64,000 nt of DNA from Megalobrama amblycephala (Eukaryota; Chordata; Actinopteri; Cypriniformes; Xenocyprididae): assembly GCF_018812025.1 (NCBI RefSeq), contig NC_063054.1:24804142-24868141 (forward strand), written 5' to 3'. The notes under the pieces are model-generated. The model was given only the letters and a program-made list of their open reading frames with translations, searched no databases and was not told the origin of the DNA. How positions within the stretch are numbered: the stretch's first letter is position 1; every line of letters starts with the position of its first letter. This document shows, one piece after another, positions 1 to 11,582 of the stretch. Made by a program: the position numbers and the translations under genes.

Positions 1-829
1 GCTCCTCCTTCTGGGATTGACAGAGACAGAGACAGAGTACAGGGCAGAGGTGGCATCACTCGAGGTCTGGTGTAGGGAAAACAATCTCCATTTAAACATC
101 AGCAAGACCAAGGAGATGATTGTCGACCCAAGGAAAAGGAGAGTGCAGCACACACCCATCTACATAGGAGAGACGGAGGTAGAGAGGGTAACAACTTTCA
201 AATTCCTTGGAATCTACATCAGTGAGGATCTCACTTGGTCACAAAACACAACACAACTTATAAAGAAAGCCCATACAAGACTCTACTTTTTAAGAAAGCT
301 CAAGAAATTTGGTATGAGAACAAACTCTTGAGTAACTTCTATAGAAGTACAGTGGAAAGTATTGTTACCAGCTCCATCATTGTGTGGTTTGGAAACTGCA
401 CGGTGCAGCAGAGAATGGCGCTCCAGCGTGTGATTAAAACTGCGCAAAACATCTGTGGAGCGGCTTTCCCTTCTCTAGAGGATTCCTATAAGAGTCGAGT
501 CATCAGGAGGGCCCAGAACATCATTAAGGATCGGACACACCCTCAAAACTCGTTGTTTGCACTACTCCCCTCTGGGAGGTGCTACAGAAGCATCAGGTCG
601 AGAACTACACGGCTCACCAATAGTTTTTTCCCACAAGCCATAAGACTCTTAAATAATCAGCGACTGTAATTAGCACAGTTGTGTTTATGCACTGTATGGT
701 CTTGTCTTTTAGTATAGGTAACTATACTATTATTGTATTGTAAAAGGGAAACAAGCAAGTAAGAATTTCATTGCATAGTTCAACTTGTTTAACTGTGTAT
801 ATGACAATAAATTTCTTTGAATCTTTGAA
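1..829 (+). mobile_element. L2-clade LINE, 3' end of reverse transcriptase ORF plus 3' UTR
   Basis: The translation at 17-331 (start LTETETEYRAEVASLEVW, then NISKTKEMIVD and FKFLGIYISEDLTW) continues in another frame at about 310-669 (LLSNFYRSTVESI, VKTAQ-like VIKTAQNICG, LPSGRCYRSIRSRT, ending at a stop at 667-669). This is the thumb and C-terminal region of fish L2-type reverse transcriptases. The two halves need a frameshift near 310-325, so the copy is dead. The 3' end around 805-829 (GACAATAAATTTCTTTGAAT followed by a repeated TTTGAAT unit) is the usual L2 tail. The 5' part lies outside the window. Exact LINE family not determined. Confidence 0.85.
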
Positions 830-835
830 TAGGCA

Positions 836-1252
836 GAAATACAGAGCAAGTGTTTACAAAGAGAACTTGCAAAGACTAAGTCAAATGCCCTTTACAAAAA
901 AAGGTAAAACAGTTTTTTTCACCCTACCGTGGTACTTTCCACCTACATCACGTATGACCTTTCCAAAGTGATTACGTAATGTGTGGCACATCGCAGAGCT
1001 ACTGCACGATGAGCATTTGTGGTTCTCGGCTGGGATTGTGTAGAACCCTTTGAAGCTGCATTGAAACTGCAATTTGGAACTTCAACCTGTTGGTAGCCGG
1101 TGAAGTCCACTATATGGAGAAAAATCCTGGAATGTTTACCTCAAAAACGTTAATTTCTTTTCAACTGAAGAAAGAAAGACAAACATTTTCAATGACATGG
1201 GGGTGAGTAAATTATCAGGAAATTTGAATTCTGAAGTGAACTAATCCTTTAA
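836..1252 (+). mobile_element. Decayed non-autonomous DNA transposon, common cyprinid type
   Basis: The stretch ends in GGGTGAGTAAATTATCAGG then GTGAACTAATCCTTTAA, a terminus I recognise from very abundant cyprinid dispersed repeats. A related terminus recurs at about 20965-21015 and 43180-43228. The inner part (TTGAAGCTGCATTGAAACTG, GTCCACTATATGGAG) belongs to the same repeat. No coding potential. Superfamily not certain. Confidence 0.6.
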
Positions 1253-1432
1253 TATCTTTTTGAAAGTTAATTTTATTTTACAGTATTTGTTGTTGTAAAG
1301 AGCCCATCAATTTAAGTGCAAACATATGAAGCAACATACTTCAAACAGAGTTAGAGGTCATGTGACTTCTAACAACTGTCATTTCTTTAGAACAGCAGTC
1401 AATCACACTAGTCAGATGAACTGAGCTTTTGG

Positions 1433-1489
1433 GGTCGAACACGCTCAGGCATGGTTCAGAGCACCTAGTGTGAGTACACCCTTACTTTT
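1433..1489 (-). mobile_element. Solo end of a Harbinger-like MITE
   Basis: Reverse complement reads GGGTGTACTCACACTAGGTG, then a stretch with GAACCATGCCTGAGCGTG. This matches the left terminus of the complete element at 6085-6730. A TTA follows the end, the same trinucleotide that flanks the complete copy. The other end is missing. Confidence 0.55.
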
Positions 1490-3105
1490 TGTAGCATATG
1501 CACATGTATCAGGATAATCAATAAACTTTGGAGTTTTCAGAACGCTTTTAACCTGATGAACTGTGTTCGTTAATCACTAAATCAGCTCCGACCAGTCTGC
1601 ATAAGATGAGCCCACTTGACACCTTTGTGGACCCGTGAGGGTAAACAGAAAACTCCAACTTCCTCACTTTGGTGACTTCAAAGGAACACTACCCCCCAGA
1701 GACTGACCAGATCACATTCCAACACACACCACACACACACCCAGACACATACAGAAACACACAAATATACATTTTTGACTGTATATGTAAAATACAACTA
1801 TGCCAAAATATATCCATCATGTATTTAGGGCGTATGCATGTTTTCTTAGTGTTTAAATGAGTGTATTTGTGCTAGTGTGCATTTTAATTATGGAATTTTG
1901 TCTGTAAACCATAACTTCTGCTTTATGCATTTCTGATGTATCGAGTTTGATCTCTCCGTAAAGCTTTCTATGTGTTTAATGATACTGTGAAGGACGTACT
2001 CCATCTCGAAATCCGATCTGATAGTCATTAAGTATGCAAATTCAGCTAGGAGACCAAACAAAGGAACTTTGCCGCCAAATAGTGCTGCGCATCTATTGGC
2101 CACTACAATTCAGGAGGTGTGTTAGCTTGGGTTTCCATAAAAACGACACACACCTTCTCCTTGGTTCTCCCGATTGTCTCATGAGCACCTCGTGCACGTC
2201 TCTCCCGGACGTCTCCGGTGACCACGCGCTGCCATCGCGCTCCGCTTCGGGACCGCCATCTTCCAGCGAAACTCACTCTCAAGTCCTCAGTTCAAACCTT
2301 CCCGCGGAACGGAAGAAGCCAACGAACTGCACCAGTGCTAAACTGAAATTCGACACGCACAACCAATGCAAGTATACTGCCGTTTCTCAATCTTAGATGA
2401 TGAAACTGATTTCCGTGCTGGCTTCAAGGACTGTTTGTAAGTTTGCTACTTGCCTTCTCTCTTTCCTTCTCTACTTCCACTCTTGTACATAGGTGTGTAT
2501 ATTCTTGTATATATATTTAGACGTATAACCTCTGTATTCGTAGTTTGCATATTAAAACGTTATTCACGCTCGATTGTTCTGTTTGTTCTTTCAACTGAAG
2601 ACCAAGTCACTTTAACGTTTTTCGATCGTTTTATGCTTTGATGCTATAATAGCAAGTTGTTCTCATGGCCAGAGAATAACTCCGTTCATAATATTCTATG
2701 AGAAGCAGCAGTTTGCTGGACGAGCTGGTAGTTTCTCTAAATAATTATTGAACCTGAACTAATCACATATGTAATCAATTATAATTCGTTGTAATTGATT
2801 CACAATATATGTTTAATTCCCCCTTGGGTCAATATGTGCCTTGTGAATTATTATATTCATATTCCACCCATAAATTGATTAATAACCGCTACATCGTTAT
2901 ATATATTACACTTTTGATATTGACCCCTGCCTATCACAAACCAAAACATAAAACAGCTGGTTATCAGACACAGTGACAAGTCAAGTTTTTGTACAAGTCA
3001 AATTCAATTCAATCATGACATTCTAAGATCTGATTTGCATGAGAATTTCTGCTTAGGATCTACTTAGGATTATTATTTATGTTTTGACCTGATTTCTGTG
3101 TTTAG
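1490..3105. other. No gene recognised
   Basis: Non-coding or unrecognised. It includes a somewhat GC-richer stretch at about 2150-2400 with a 120-codon reading frame that has no recognisable domain, and AT-rich sequence at 2750-2930. The last part is intron upstream of the mthfsd exon at 3106. No splice-bounded exon resembling mthfsd was found here. Confidence 0.4.
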
Positions 3106-3231
3106 GTCATGGATATTCCAGAGGAACTCATTGAAAGTCATGACCTCACAGTTAACTTCATTCTAACTCCAACAAGAATCATCAAAACTGAATGTAAACA
3201 CCCCAAACCACAAGGCATCATTTGGTCAAAG
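3106..3231 (+). CDS. mthfsd: mthfsd exon (cyclo-ligase domain end)
   Basis: Forty-two codons bounded by a TTTAG acceptor and a G|GTATTT donor. The translation begins [18 protein letters not shown] and ends [10 protein letters not shown]. The DIPEEL, HDLTV and ILTPTR..KT elements and the closing GIIWSK are what I recall from the end of the MTHFSD enzyme-like domain. The exon is intact, with no stop or frameshift. Confidence 0.85.
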
Positions 3232-3896
3232 GTATTTATCTATTGTCTTGTCTCTTGAAGTTATTTGTGTCTGTTGTAACTTTCTTAATGCTTCTTAATT
3301 TCTTTTTTCTTTTTGAAAGTGAGGTAATACAGTCAATTATATCTTTGAAATTAAGCTGGTGCAGGGGTTATGCTCGGTTTGGTTATCTTCACTGAATTCC
3401 ATAGCCCATTTTCAACTTTGAAAATTAACTCTTTCTAGAGGTATTTGAGACCAAGATAGCAAATTAATTTATTAAAATATTTAAAATACTAACCACTACT
3501 CCAGAGACATTTATAAGTTAGCCATTTGTAGGTTGATTTACCCAAACTGTGTAAACACTGTGACTCTGTGGTGCTTCCAATGCAAATTCTGGGCAGTCTG
3601 ATGTCATCTTGTGGTTTAAGTAGCAATATGTCTGAAGCCTGTATAGAAACAATTGCCTGAAGCTTGTATAGAAACGTGCCAATTTTTGACACTGTCCTCT
3701 TTGAGGCACTGTGTCACCTGAATCTCATATGGGAACACTGCACTATCATTCTTCAGATTTCTTCTCTTCAGAGAGTGATTAATCTTAGCCCATGGTTAAG
3801 AGTTTTATGGCATCAGGATTGTATATGTGTTCAGATCATAAGGCAGAGCCCTGGGTGTGTGATGTTGAGCTCAAGGCAATGTAGAGTGAAAAGACT

Positions 3897-3904
<8 letters not shown>

Positions 3905-3934
<30 letters not shown>
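3905..3934. repeat. (CT)n microsatellite
   Basis: Uninterrupted CT dinucleotide run in the mthfsd intron. Confidence 0.95.
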
Positions 3935-3939
<5 letters not shown>

Positions 3940-4352
3940 ACCAGAGCATGTTAACCACTTTTCACCAGTCAGAAACAGTCTAATTTAGATGAGCTGTTTG
4001 ATGCACCCATTTCTCATTCTGGGCTTTTTGGTGACATGGTTAATGTTGTCGCTGAGAAGCGTAAAGCAGTCCAGCCATTCTGCAAGCCAGACAAAGGGAG
4101 TGGAGATGCAGTCTGTCTTTCCCCCTCACAGAGGCTGAGGTGCACAACCTTTTCCAGCAGCTCAGTGCCCATGCAGGTGCCTTATGTTGAAGCCTGCTTG
4201 GTTTTTGTCTCAGGAGTGTCGTTCCTGATCTGTTAGTCAGAAAGCCCACAGAGGCTGTAGTTGAACCACTTCAGAGTTCCGCACACAAGTCTCTTTCATG
4301 CAGAGGCACAAAACTATTTTATATCCCTCATATCTTAATTTGTGCCAGTAAG

Positions 4353-4800
4353 AATGTCAAGTCACCTTTATTTATATAGCACTTTGTACAATACAGTACA
4401 GTACAGTACAATACAAAGCAGCTTTACAGTGATAACAGGGAAATGATCCAATGATGCAAACAGCGTTCATTTCAGCGTTGATTCGTTCCGTTGTAAGGAT
4501 CATCAATTATTAAATTAGTTCATTTCATCTATAAAGCAGTTCTGCAGAAAACAGCAGTGTCATCATCCAGCTCAGTTCTCATCCAATAGTGGTCAGTGTA
4601 GTCAAATCAATAATATTGTTGAATATAAATATCCCCTACTAAGCAAGCCAGTGACAGTGGCAATGAACCCAAACTCCATCAGGTGACAGAAAGGGGGGAA
4701 GAAAAACCTTGGGAGAAGTGGGCTGGTGGCCAGTTCTCCTCTAGCCAACAAACAAACACGGCGTGATTGATTCAAGCTGCATCACAAGTCAGAAATCAGA
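4353..4800 (+). repeat. Interspersed fish repeat, copy 1
   Basis: It begins AAGTCACCTTTATTTATATA and contains AAAGCAGCTTTACAGTGATA. The same start occurs at 9118-9304 and 18654-18850, so at least three copies lie in this window. Unclassified non-autonomous family; the later part (about 4650-4800) resembles the usual continuation of the family. Confidence 0.6.
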
Positions 4801-5084
4801 TTGTGGATTGGTAGCATTCAAACATTATACTATCCGATTTCGGTACGGTCCACCTTGTTTCAATTACAGTTGCTTTCCACAAAAGTTTGTGTTGGGGAGG
4901 CTCTGGTTTTGAGGTAGGAGATCCTCTCCATTTGGAGAAAGGAGCCATAGACAAAGATATGAGTTGGGGTAGGCCTACCTCTAATAAACTGAAGAATTGA
5001 CTAGTTTATCTGACTTGAGGTGGTAGGGGTGTTCATGGCAGCTGCCTCTCCTGTGATTCCATTGGGCCTGTGGCATATGAGTGG

Positions 5085-7710
5085 TGGGTTAAAGCTCAAG
5101 GGATTTGATGTATGATCAAGGTTTCATGCAGATACTTTTGAACCTATGTCATAAAAAACAGCCTTGGTTTCTGACTCGATGTGTTTCTTTGGGTGGACTC
5201 ACAAAGCAATTGTGACAGATGCCTCCCTGGTTGGTTGGGAAGTGATCTACGAAGGGTGAACATCTCTTATGGTACATAAATTGCCTAGAGATGTTGGCAG
5301 TGTTTTTGGCTTTGGGCCATTTTCTTCAGGACTTTCAGAACTGCCATGTCATTGAAAGGACAGACAACATGATGGTAGTTTCATACATAAATTGTAAATG
5401 AGGAGTTTGTTTGTTCCCCATGTGGAATTAGGCTGCACCCTCAGACTGTGAGTCTAATCTGGCAGCAGTTTGGAAGGGCAGAGGTGAATCTGTGTTTCTC
5501 CCCGTTTCCTCCAGCCCCCCTTGAACTGCATGCTCTAGCTCACACCTGACTGAGTATATGCTTGTATGCCTTTCTGCCAATCAAACTGATTACATCAGCC
5601 CTGGCGAGAGTATGAAAAAACGGAATTCGTCTTCTGTTAGTGGCACCGTGATGGCCATCACGGGTTTGGTTCTCAGATCTGGTATCCCTTCTGAAGGGAC
5701 CTCCTTGGGATATTCCAGTCAGAGACAGTTTGTTGTATCAGGCACAGGGCTCAATATGGAACCCTCAACAGACCATTTTAAATGCAAAGGCTTCCTCTAC
5801 TAGGAGATTTATGCTCTCAAGTGGAGACTATTTGTGTCCTGGTGCATAGAATGCAATTTGGACCCAGTCCACTGCCTGGTCGGTTCAGTGCTGGAGTTCT
5901 TACAAGAACGTTTTTCTATGGCACAGCCCCGCCCATGTTTAAATATATGTGGCATCTGCTAAGCAAATACTGGTTGGAGGTGTTTCTTTGCTACGGCATT
6001 CACTTGCCTCCAGTTTTATGAGCAGGACCAGATGGCTGAGGCCTTTTTTCCTGTTTCCGTTCCTTCTTGGAACCTGTGGTCTTAGGGTGTACTCGCACTA
6101 GGCGCTCTGAACCATGCCCGAGCGTGTTTGACCCTCAAAGCCCGGTTCGTTTGACAAGTGTGAGCGCTCCGTTCCATGGCCTGGCGCGGTTCGTTTAGCC
6201 GGCCCTGGCCCGCTTGGAAGAGGTGGGCCAGAGCGCGGTTCGGTTGGGCTCGAGCGTGGTTCACGTGCAGTGTGAGCGCTAACCATGCCAGAGCACAGAA
6301 CAGTTGCAACTTTGTGTGTGCTACTGTCATCATTACGATGGAAAACATCTTTATTACTACTCTATTAATACACTTATCAATTCATGTAATTAATTCAAGT
6401 GTATTTGGGTTTATAACGGGTCTGCTTCTCACCTTTGAACAGGAATTGTAGTTTGCGAGTAAAGCTGCAAATTCCTCCATTAACGTCAGCTGCTGTAATA
6501 ATCCTCTGATACGTGCAGGTGAAAATCGCTGCGCGGCATAAATGATAAATATATTAGGCAGTATCTGTGCATTTCTTCCTGTTTTCTTCCATTCAAAAAG
6601 TTGCATCGTATATGACATAAGCGTGCTTCGGCCTGGAACGTTAAGTGTAGCGTGAGTACAGGCCACCGGGGGAGTGGGGAGGGGGGGACAATCGCGCTCG
6701 GGCTCGGTTCAAGGCAATCAAGGCACACCCTTAGAGTCAGTGGGCCACATTCAAGCCTCTGCAATCAATCCCTGAAAGGTTTCTGACTCTTAAGGTGATT
6801 GTTGATGACCTTTATAAATTTAATAACATATTGGACATTTGCCAGCCTTATCAGTGAGCACCTCCTTATGGATTTTGCACCCAGGTTGTTGAAGTTCAAA
6901 ATAGGTTTTCTATTCATAAGTATATTATAGTCTTTTTCTCCTTTGCCCTTTAGGTCATTGGAGGATGAAAGATTGCACAGGCTTTGTTCTTTGAGGACAT
7001 TGAAGATTTATGTCTCGTGTAGCCAGAACTTCAGACTGAATTCAACCAATCAGATTACTTCAAAACTCCCAAAATGTTTCCCATTTTGTGTGCCATATAC
7101 ATCAGACATTCATCCAACGCTCTGAGGGTGTGACGTCTGAGGCTGAGATTTGTTACTCGCTTGGGCCTGTGGTGTAAATCAAATCAGTTGTTTCTTTGTC
7201 TTGATGTTTGTGGCTATGAAATGTTGCATTGGGTATGGGATGTGATTTCTCTTGCCTATAAAGTGTGTGGTTTAAATTCACCCAGGTTTTATTTTTTTTG
7301 AGCGGTGGTCATTCATATTTAGTGTTAGTCTGTTTTAATGCACGGGCTAGTTGAATAGCATTTGTAGCATGGTGGGGTTCAATGGGGTTCTTATAGTGTC
7401 AGCAACCAACACAGTGTTGAGTGAACCTATGAAAGGGAACGTCTCAGTTATATGTAACCTTAGTTTCCTGAATAGGGAACAAGGTGCTGTGTGGCTGGCC
7501 ATGCTTTTTCATTACTGCTTTCTTTCTTTCACAAATTCTGAGGAATGATGATGCAGGTGCTCCTTATGAGGTGCTGTTGGCATAAGCAAAATAAATTGTG
7601 TTTCTATATGGGCTTCAAATGCAGCATCTTGTTCCCTATTCAGAGAACCAAGGTTGCAAAAGTAACAAAGATGTTTCATGTTGAGTTTTTCAATGTGATC
7701 TAAGGTCATG
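5085..7710 (+). mobile_element. Decayed DIRS-like retrotransposon (RNase H and tyrosine recombinase remnants)
   Basis: Conceptual reading across frames gives PWFLTRCVSLGG then VTDASLVGWEVIYEG at about 5165-5255. Next come HVIERTDNMMVVSYIN (about 5345-5395) and LHPQTVSLIWQQFGRAEV (5430-5490), the RNase H region of fish DIRS elements. Downstream, ALKWRLFVSWC and DPVHCLVGSVLEFLQERF (5810-5915) match the N-terminal part of the DIRS tyrosine recombinase, and RLHRLCSLRTLKIYVSCSQN (6970-7030) a later part. Sequence near 7430-7660 (GAAAGGGAACGTCTCAGTTA, then a repeated GAATAGGGAACAAGG-type motif) looks like the DIRS terminal region. Many stops and frameshifts; a MITE splits it at 6085-6730. Confidence 0.75.
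6085..6730 (+). mobile_element. Harbinger-like MITE with TTA target duplication
   Basis: TTA at 6082-6084 and at 6731-6733 flank ends that start GGGTGTAC and close GCACACCC. A 3-bp TWA duplication with GGG-starting ends fits PIF/Harbinger. GC-rich interior, no transposase. It sits inside the DIRS-like relic, so it is younger. Confidence 0.65.
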
Positions 7711-7823
7711 AAATTCCTTAGAAATACAGTACCTTAACTACTTTATCTAACAAGAAAAAGTAAGCTCTATTCAGATGATCCCTTCAGATTAACTAAACTT
7801 TTACAACTTACTAATGCTTTCAG

Positions 7824-8401
7824 TTAGACACAGAAGTACTAAAGAAAATACCAATTCTGAAGACACTACGAACACTGGAGCAGGAAGCTGGGAAAGATGT
7901 TGCTTTAAAGACAACACCTGCTGAGAGGATGAAACTAAGAAATCCAAAGAGCTAAAATGGCAACCTGATTGTTATCCTAAAGCTGAGCTTCAATGTGAAT
8001 GTATAACTTCTGAAGGTGACAAGTGTGCTGCATTTGAGTGCAAGTTCCCTGAAAGTCCTGTCACCACTGTGTACTGTAGTGACATTCCCACTGGATTACG
8101 TGTGAGTGAGTTGAAGAGCTTGCTCAGAGAACAAGAAGCTGTTCCTCTGAGAATCATCTGGCAGGGTGCAAAGCACAGGGCATTCATGCTGTATGCCAAT
8201 GACACGGGCACAGAGCATGCTCTCACCACTCTAAAAATCTCTCCATTTATGGCCACACCCTACATGCTGAATGTGTCAGGAGTCATACAAAACAGGATAC
8301 AAAACTGGCTGATAAAGGACACTAGGCTCCTAAAGAATGTAGTGTGTTTAATCCAGCATTCTGACCTGTATACCTTTCTAAACAATAATCATGTTTTCTA
8401 A
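7824..8401 (+). CDS. mthfsd: mthfsd terminal exon with RRM (frame-shifted)
   Basis: It follows a CTTTCAG acceptor. The first about 33 codons (KKIPILKTLRTLEQEAGKDV) continue the enzyme-to-RRM linker. After the 2-bp frame change at 7923-7928 the other frame stays open to TAA at 8399-8401. It contains an RRM-like fold: VTTVYCSDIPTGLRVSELK (RNP2-like strand and helix), PLRIIWQGAKHRAFMLYAN (RNP1-like) and a closing strand MLNVSG. The last about 39 residues after the RRM are not recognised and may be read-through of 3' UTR or a further shift. Confidence 0.75.
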
Positions 8402-8533
8402 ATAATTATTTATGGTCCAGTGTATGCTTGCAACTGGTCAAGTGGATCTGATCTCTCACACAAGGAATCTAAGAATCTTGAAAAAACAGGTAATGAAAAT
8501 GTGAGTTCAGCTGAAATCACACAGCCTGAGGAT

Positions 8534-8539
8534 AATAAA
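8534..8539 (+). terminator. Candidate mthfsd polyadenylation signal
   Basis: AATAAA lies about 130 bp after the stop of the RRM-coding frame. Positionally plausible; no transcript evidence. Confidence 0.4.
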
Positions 8540-9001
8540 GCGTTATGTTGAACGTGTCTATTCTTATGCATTTATTGTTCAATGTGGTGGAAATTCACCT
8601 ATAAGATTAAAGTCAGGCCACTCATTGGGAAAATTATCAAATCACAATCCAGGGTAGTCTCTCTTAAAACCGAAACATACCTCAGACATTAAGTAAAATC
8701 TTAGATAATTTTTCATTGAACAAAGACTTGATTAGATAAACAAATTAACAGATTATCATAAGGCCTCCTACTTTCTATTATCATATATGTACACTTTCCG
8801 GTTCATTTTCATCCACCTTGGTCTTCCTCAACATCCCATAATATGCCCACCTGATGTATGTAAATATTTTTTTAAACATTTTATCTTACTCCCTAGATTC
8901 TCCCCAGGCATACTGACCTTGCCTGCAGAAAAGGCATTATTCAAAAGTTGCTTCTCACAGCACTGGTAGATTAGACTTGAAACATCAGTGGGAGAAAGAG
9001 A

Positions 9002-9112
9002 GAAAAAATAAAAATCAGAATTGGCTTTATTGCCAAGTACAGTGGTTTTACATGTACAAGGAATTTGTTTTGGTGTACAGGTGCATAGAATAAGTAACAA
9101 GCAAGGAATGAA
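9002..9112 (-). mobile_element. LINE 3' tail fragment
   Basis: The reverse complement contains ACAAATTCCTTGTACATG and TTGGCAATAAAGCCAATTCT, the form of 3' end shared by many fish L2-type LINEs. No ORF remains. Confidence 0.55.
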
Positions 9113-9117
9113 ATAAT

Positions 9118-9304
9118 AATATTCATCTTCGTTTATATAGCGCTTTGTACAATACAGATAGTTTCAAAGCAGATTCATAGTGATGATAGGAAAATTAATG
9201 GACCGAGATCGTTTTGGCTTTACAGCAGCTCTAGGAAAAAGTTATTATTGAGATATAGTAAGCTTTTGATTGAATCTCTTCCATTGTAAAAATTAATTAT
9301 TAAC
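9118..9304 (+). repeat. Interspersed fish repeat, copy 2
   Basis: It shares GTTTATATAGCGCTTTGTAC and the following CAAAGCAG..AGTGATGATAGG block with copies at 4353 and 18654. A MITE follows at 9308; sequence after 10044 may be the interrupted remainder. Confidence 0.6.
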
Positions 9305-9307
9305 TAA

Positions 9308-10040
9308 GGCCACGTTCACACAGCAGCAGAATGCGGTTGTCAGTCCTGTATTGGAGTCCTTAATACGGTTACGTTCACACACAGTACGGTTATTTACAGG
9401 AGTGACAACCGCATTTTATAACCGAACTCACACCCGAACATTTTCAGGACTCACAACCGCATTCTCAGAATATTCGTGCTGTGTGAACGGAACCGGACTG
9501 GACAACTAGTTGTCTGTAACGTCATACAGAGCGAGAGAGCCAGTGTTTTGTGTGTGGTTTCGCTTTTGGTAACTTACAGCGACAGAGATATGAGCTGTGC
9601 ATCATTTTAAGGTGTTAGATCCAGTCACTGTTCTCAGAGCGGCTCATGTCAGTTTTGTTTCTTTTCCAAATTCAAATGCTGTTTCATGCGCAGGACATTG
9701 CAAAGGACGTGACATGCGTGTGCGTCGATTAAAGACTAGTTTGAGTTTACATGCTGCTCTTGGTTAATGGAGTTTTGATGGATGAACTGGTGGTTTAATT
9801 AGTCTCTTGTCATGTCAAAAGTGATAATACTTTTCAGTTTTATGGACGTAGCCATCTTTATTATTACGTACTGTCGTTATGGTTACTAGTAAGAGAATAG
9901 GGCTTGACTCTCATTGCACGTCCATACAGATAGTGTTCCAAATGCTACTGAAAGTTGTTGTGTGAATGAGACATTTCAAGACTCACACCTGTAAGTAAAT
10001 GCGGTTGTCAATCCCAAAAAATGACTGTGTGACTGTGGCC
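9308..10040 (+). mobile_element. TAA-flanked TIR element (Harbinger-like MITE)
   Basis: TAA at 9305-9307 and 10041-10043. The ends read GGCCACGTTCACACAG and CTGTGTGACTGTGGCC, near-perfect inverted repeats of 16 bp. An inner motif ATGCGGTTGTCA recurs near both ends. No coding potential. Confidence 0.75.
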
Positions 10041-10043
10041 TAA

Positions 10044-11320
10044 GGGGCCGATTATATTAACTGAAAACGGAAGACTTTTAATGCATTCTTGTCGTTCATT
10101 TACGCGTTTCATCTATAAGTATGAACGTTTGAATGTACATGTGCACAGACGCTTAGTCTTTCTTTACAAAGTGACATCTCCAAATTACTTGTATGACCCG
10201 CATAATACAGAATTATTACTCGTTTTCGCGAATCAATGCAAACTGGAATCATTTTGTTAACATTTTATCTGTACATAGGGAAAGGAAAGGAGGCCTTCAC
10301 AGGGGATAGTTTAGTTGACACTTCAGGGCTGCGTTGTCATCGTGTCTAGGTGCAGGTCCTTCATCTCATCTGTATGTGGCCTGGATCTGGCAGACTACGG
10401 TAAACCTTGTGATAAACAGAGAGAGACTAATATTAGCGTAGACGGCATTCTTCTTATGATGCAGCGATTATATCAGGCGTAATGGGAAGTGTTCCTGGTT
10501 CCGGCTGACCTAATTTATGCAGCCTGACAATTTACATGATTTGAATTATAGAATTAGATAATGTGCTATATGTATGCCAGCTTAAGGAGATGTGTTTTTG
10601 TTCAAAATTTAAACTGACAGAGTGTTTCTTCTTCCCGAACAATGCTAGGAAGACTGCTCTAAAGTTTAGGTGCTAAAAAGGCAAATGATCTACCACCTGC
10701 AGTTGATTTTCATGCAGTGTTGACAGAACCAGGCTAATATGGTCATGCTTCCTGGTTCTAGTAAGAACTCTGCTGCATTTTGGACCAGCTGGAGTTTGTT
10801 TTTTGGGTGTGCAGGGCAACCACCAAGTAGAGTATTACAGTAATCTAGCCTTGAGGTCATGAACGAATGAACTAACTGTTACGCATTTGTCATTGAGAGC
10901 ATATGAGTAAGTTATACTTAGAAAGAAATATAACTTACTCATCACCAAATATCAGATATTGTCTAATATTGCATATGGCTAATATATCGTATTAATCTGA
11001 CATCGCTAGCTTTAATCTAAATCGTTATCCGTAGCACAACTAGCTAGCATTTCACTAGCCTGTTAACCTGCCATCCGTGCTTGCTGTCTTTTTTTGCTCA
11101 CGCCTTTATGAGTCCATCAAATGACTGTGGTGAGCTGGATCAGTCAACAAACATGGTAAGTCATGTCATCTTCACCTGTTATTGTCATTCGCACTGCCTG
11201 CCACATGTATAGCATAGCTTTCTTTGTCAGCGGTGAGATTCACAGAGAGATAGTCAGGCTGATGGAGAAGATTTCTGAATTAGACATGCATCCAAACTTT
11301 AATTGAGGATAGTAAGAATT
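10044..11320. other. Intergenic repeat debris, no gene seen
   Basis: Stretches at about 10260-10500 and 10600-10870 (TGCATTTTGGACCAGCTGGA, then TACAGTAATCTAGCCTTGAG) are dispersed fish repeats of unassigned class. No exon or RNA gene recognised. Confidence 0.4.
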
Positions 11321-11325
11321 AGGGC

Positions 11326-11582
11326 TGGGCGATATATCGCATGCAATTGTCACGCACATTTTGTCAGTAAAGCCGGTTCCCTGATTACCGCTAAATCGCC
11401 ATCACCTGCTTTTAAATGGAGCGGCATTTAATAGACAGAACCATAGATCACTGATAAGCTACGCAATATCGCGTTCATTATCGCAGATGAATCGCCTTCG
11501 ATAATGAACGCGATATTGCGTAGCTTATCATTGAACTACGGCTCTGTTTATTAAATGCCGCTCCATTTGAATGCAGGTGATG
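11326..11582. mobile_element. Fold-back element
   Basis: Arms 11399-11483 and 11499-11582 are near-perfect reverse complements around a 15-bp spacer (for example GCGTTCATTATCG versus CGATAATGAACGC). The left outer part starts GGGCTGGGCGATATATCG, a known style of terminus in fish palindromic elements. The right outer part is missing: gypsy RT sequence begins at 11583, so the palindrome marks a breakpoint. Confidence 0.7.

Larger units (their letters stand above)
3106..8401 (+). pseudogene. mthfsd: mthfsd 3' part: methenyltetrahydrofolate synthase domain-containing protein, frameshifted
   Basis: Two exons match the C-terminal half of MTHFSD, a vertebrate protein with an N-terminal 5-formyltetrahydrofolate cyclo-ligase-like domain and a C-terminal RNA recognition motif. 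The upstream exons should lie before the window or were not recognised. Exon 3106-3231 joins exon 7824 in phase 0 (IIWSK followed by LDTEVLKKIPILKTLR). In the second exon the reading frame changes at 7923-7928: GAGAGGAT carries an extra AG compared with the expected GAG GAT, so the upstream frame meets a stop about ten codons later, while the RRM is open in the other frame. Introns are retained, so this is not a processed copy. Either a duplicated or unitary pseudogene, or a sequencing error of 2 bp. The intron holds a DIRS-like relic and a MITE. Confidence 0.75.

Noticed and set aside
2034..2396. A 120-codon frame as a possible gene or upstream mthfsd exon
   Set aside because: No resemblance to MTHFSD or any family I know, and no splice-site support.
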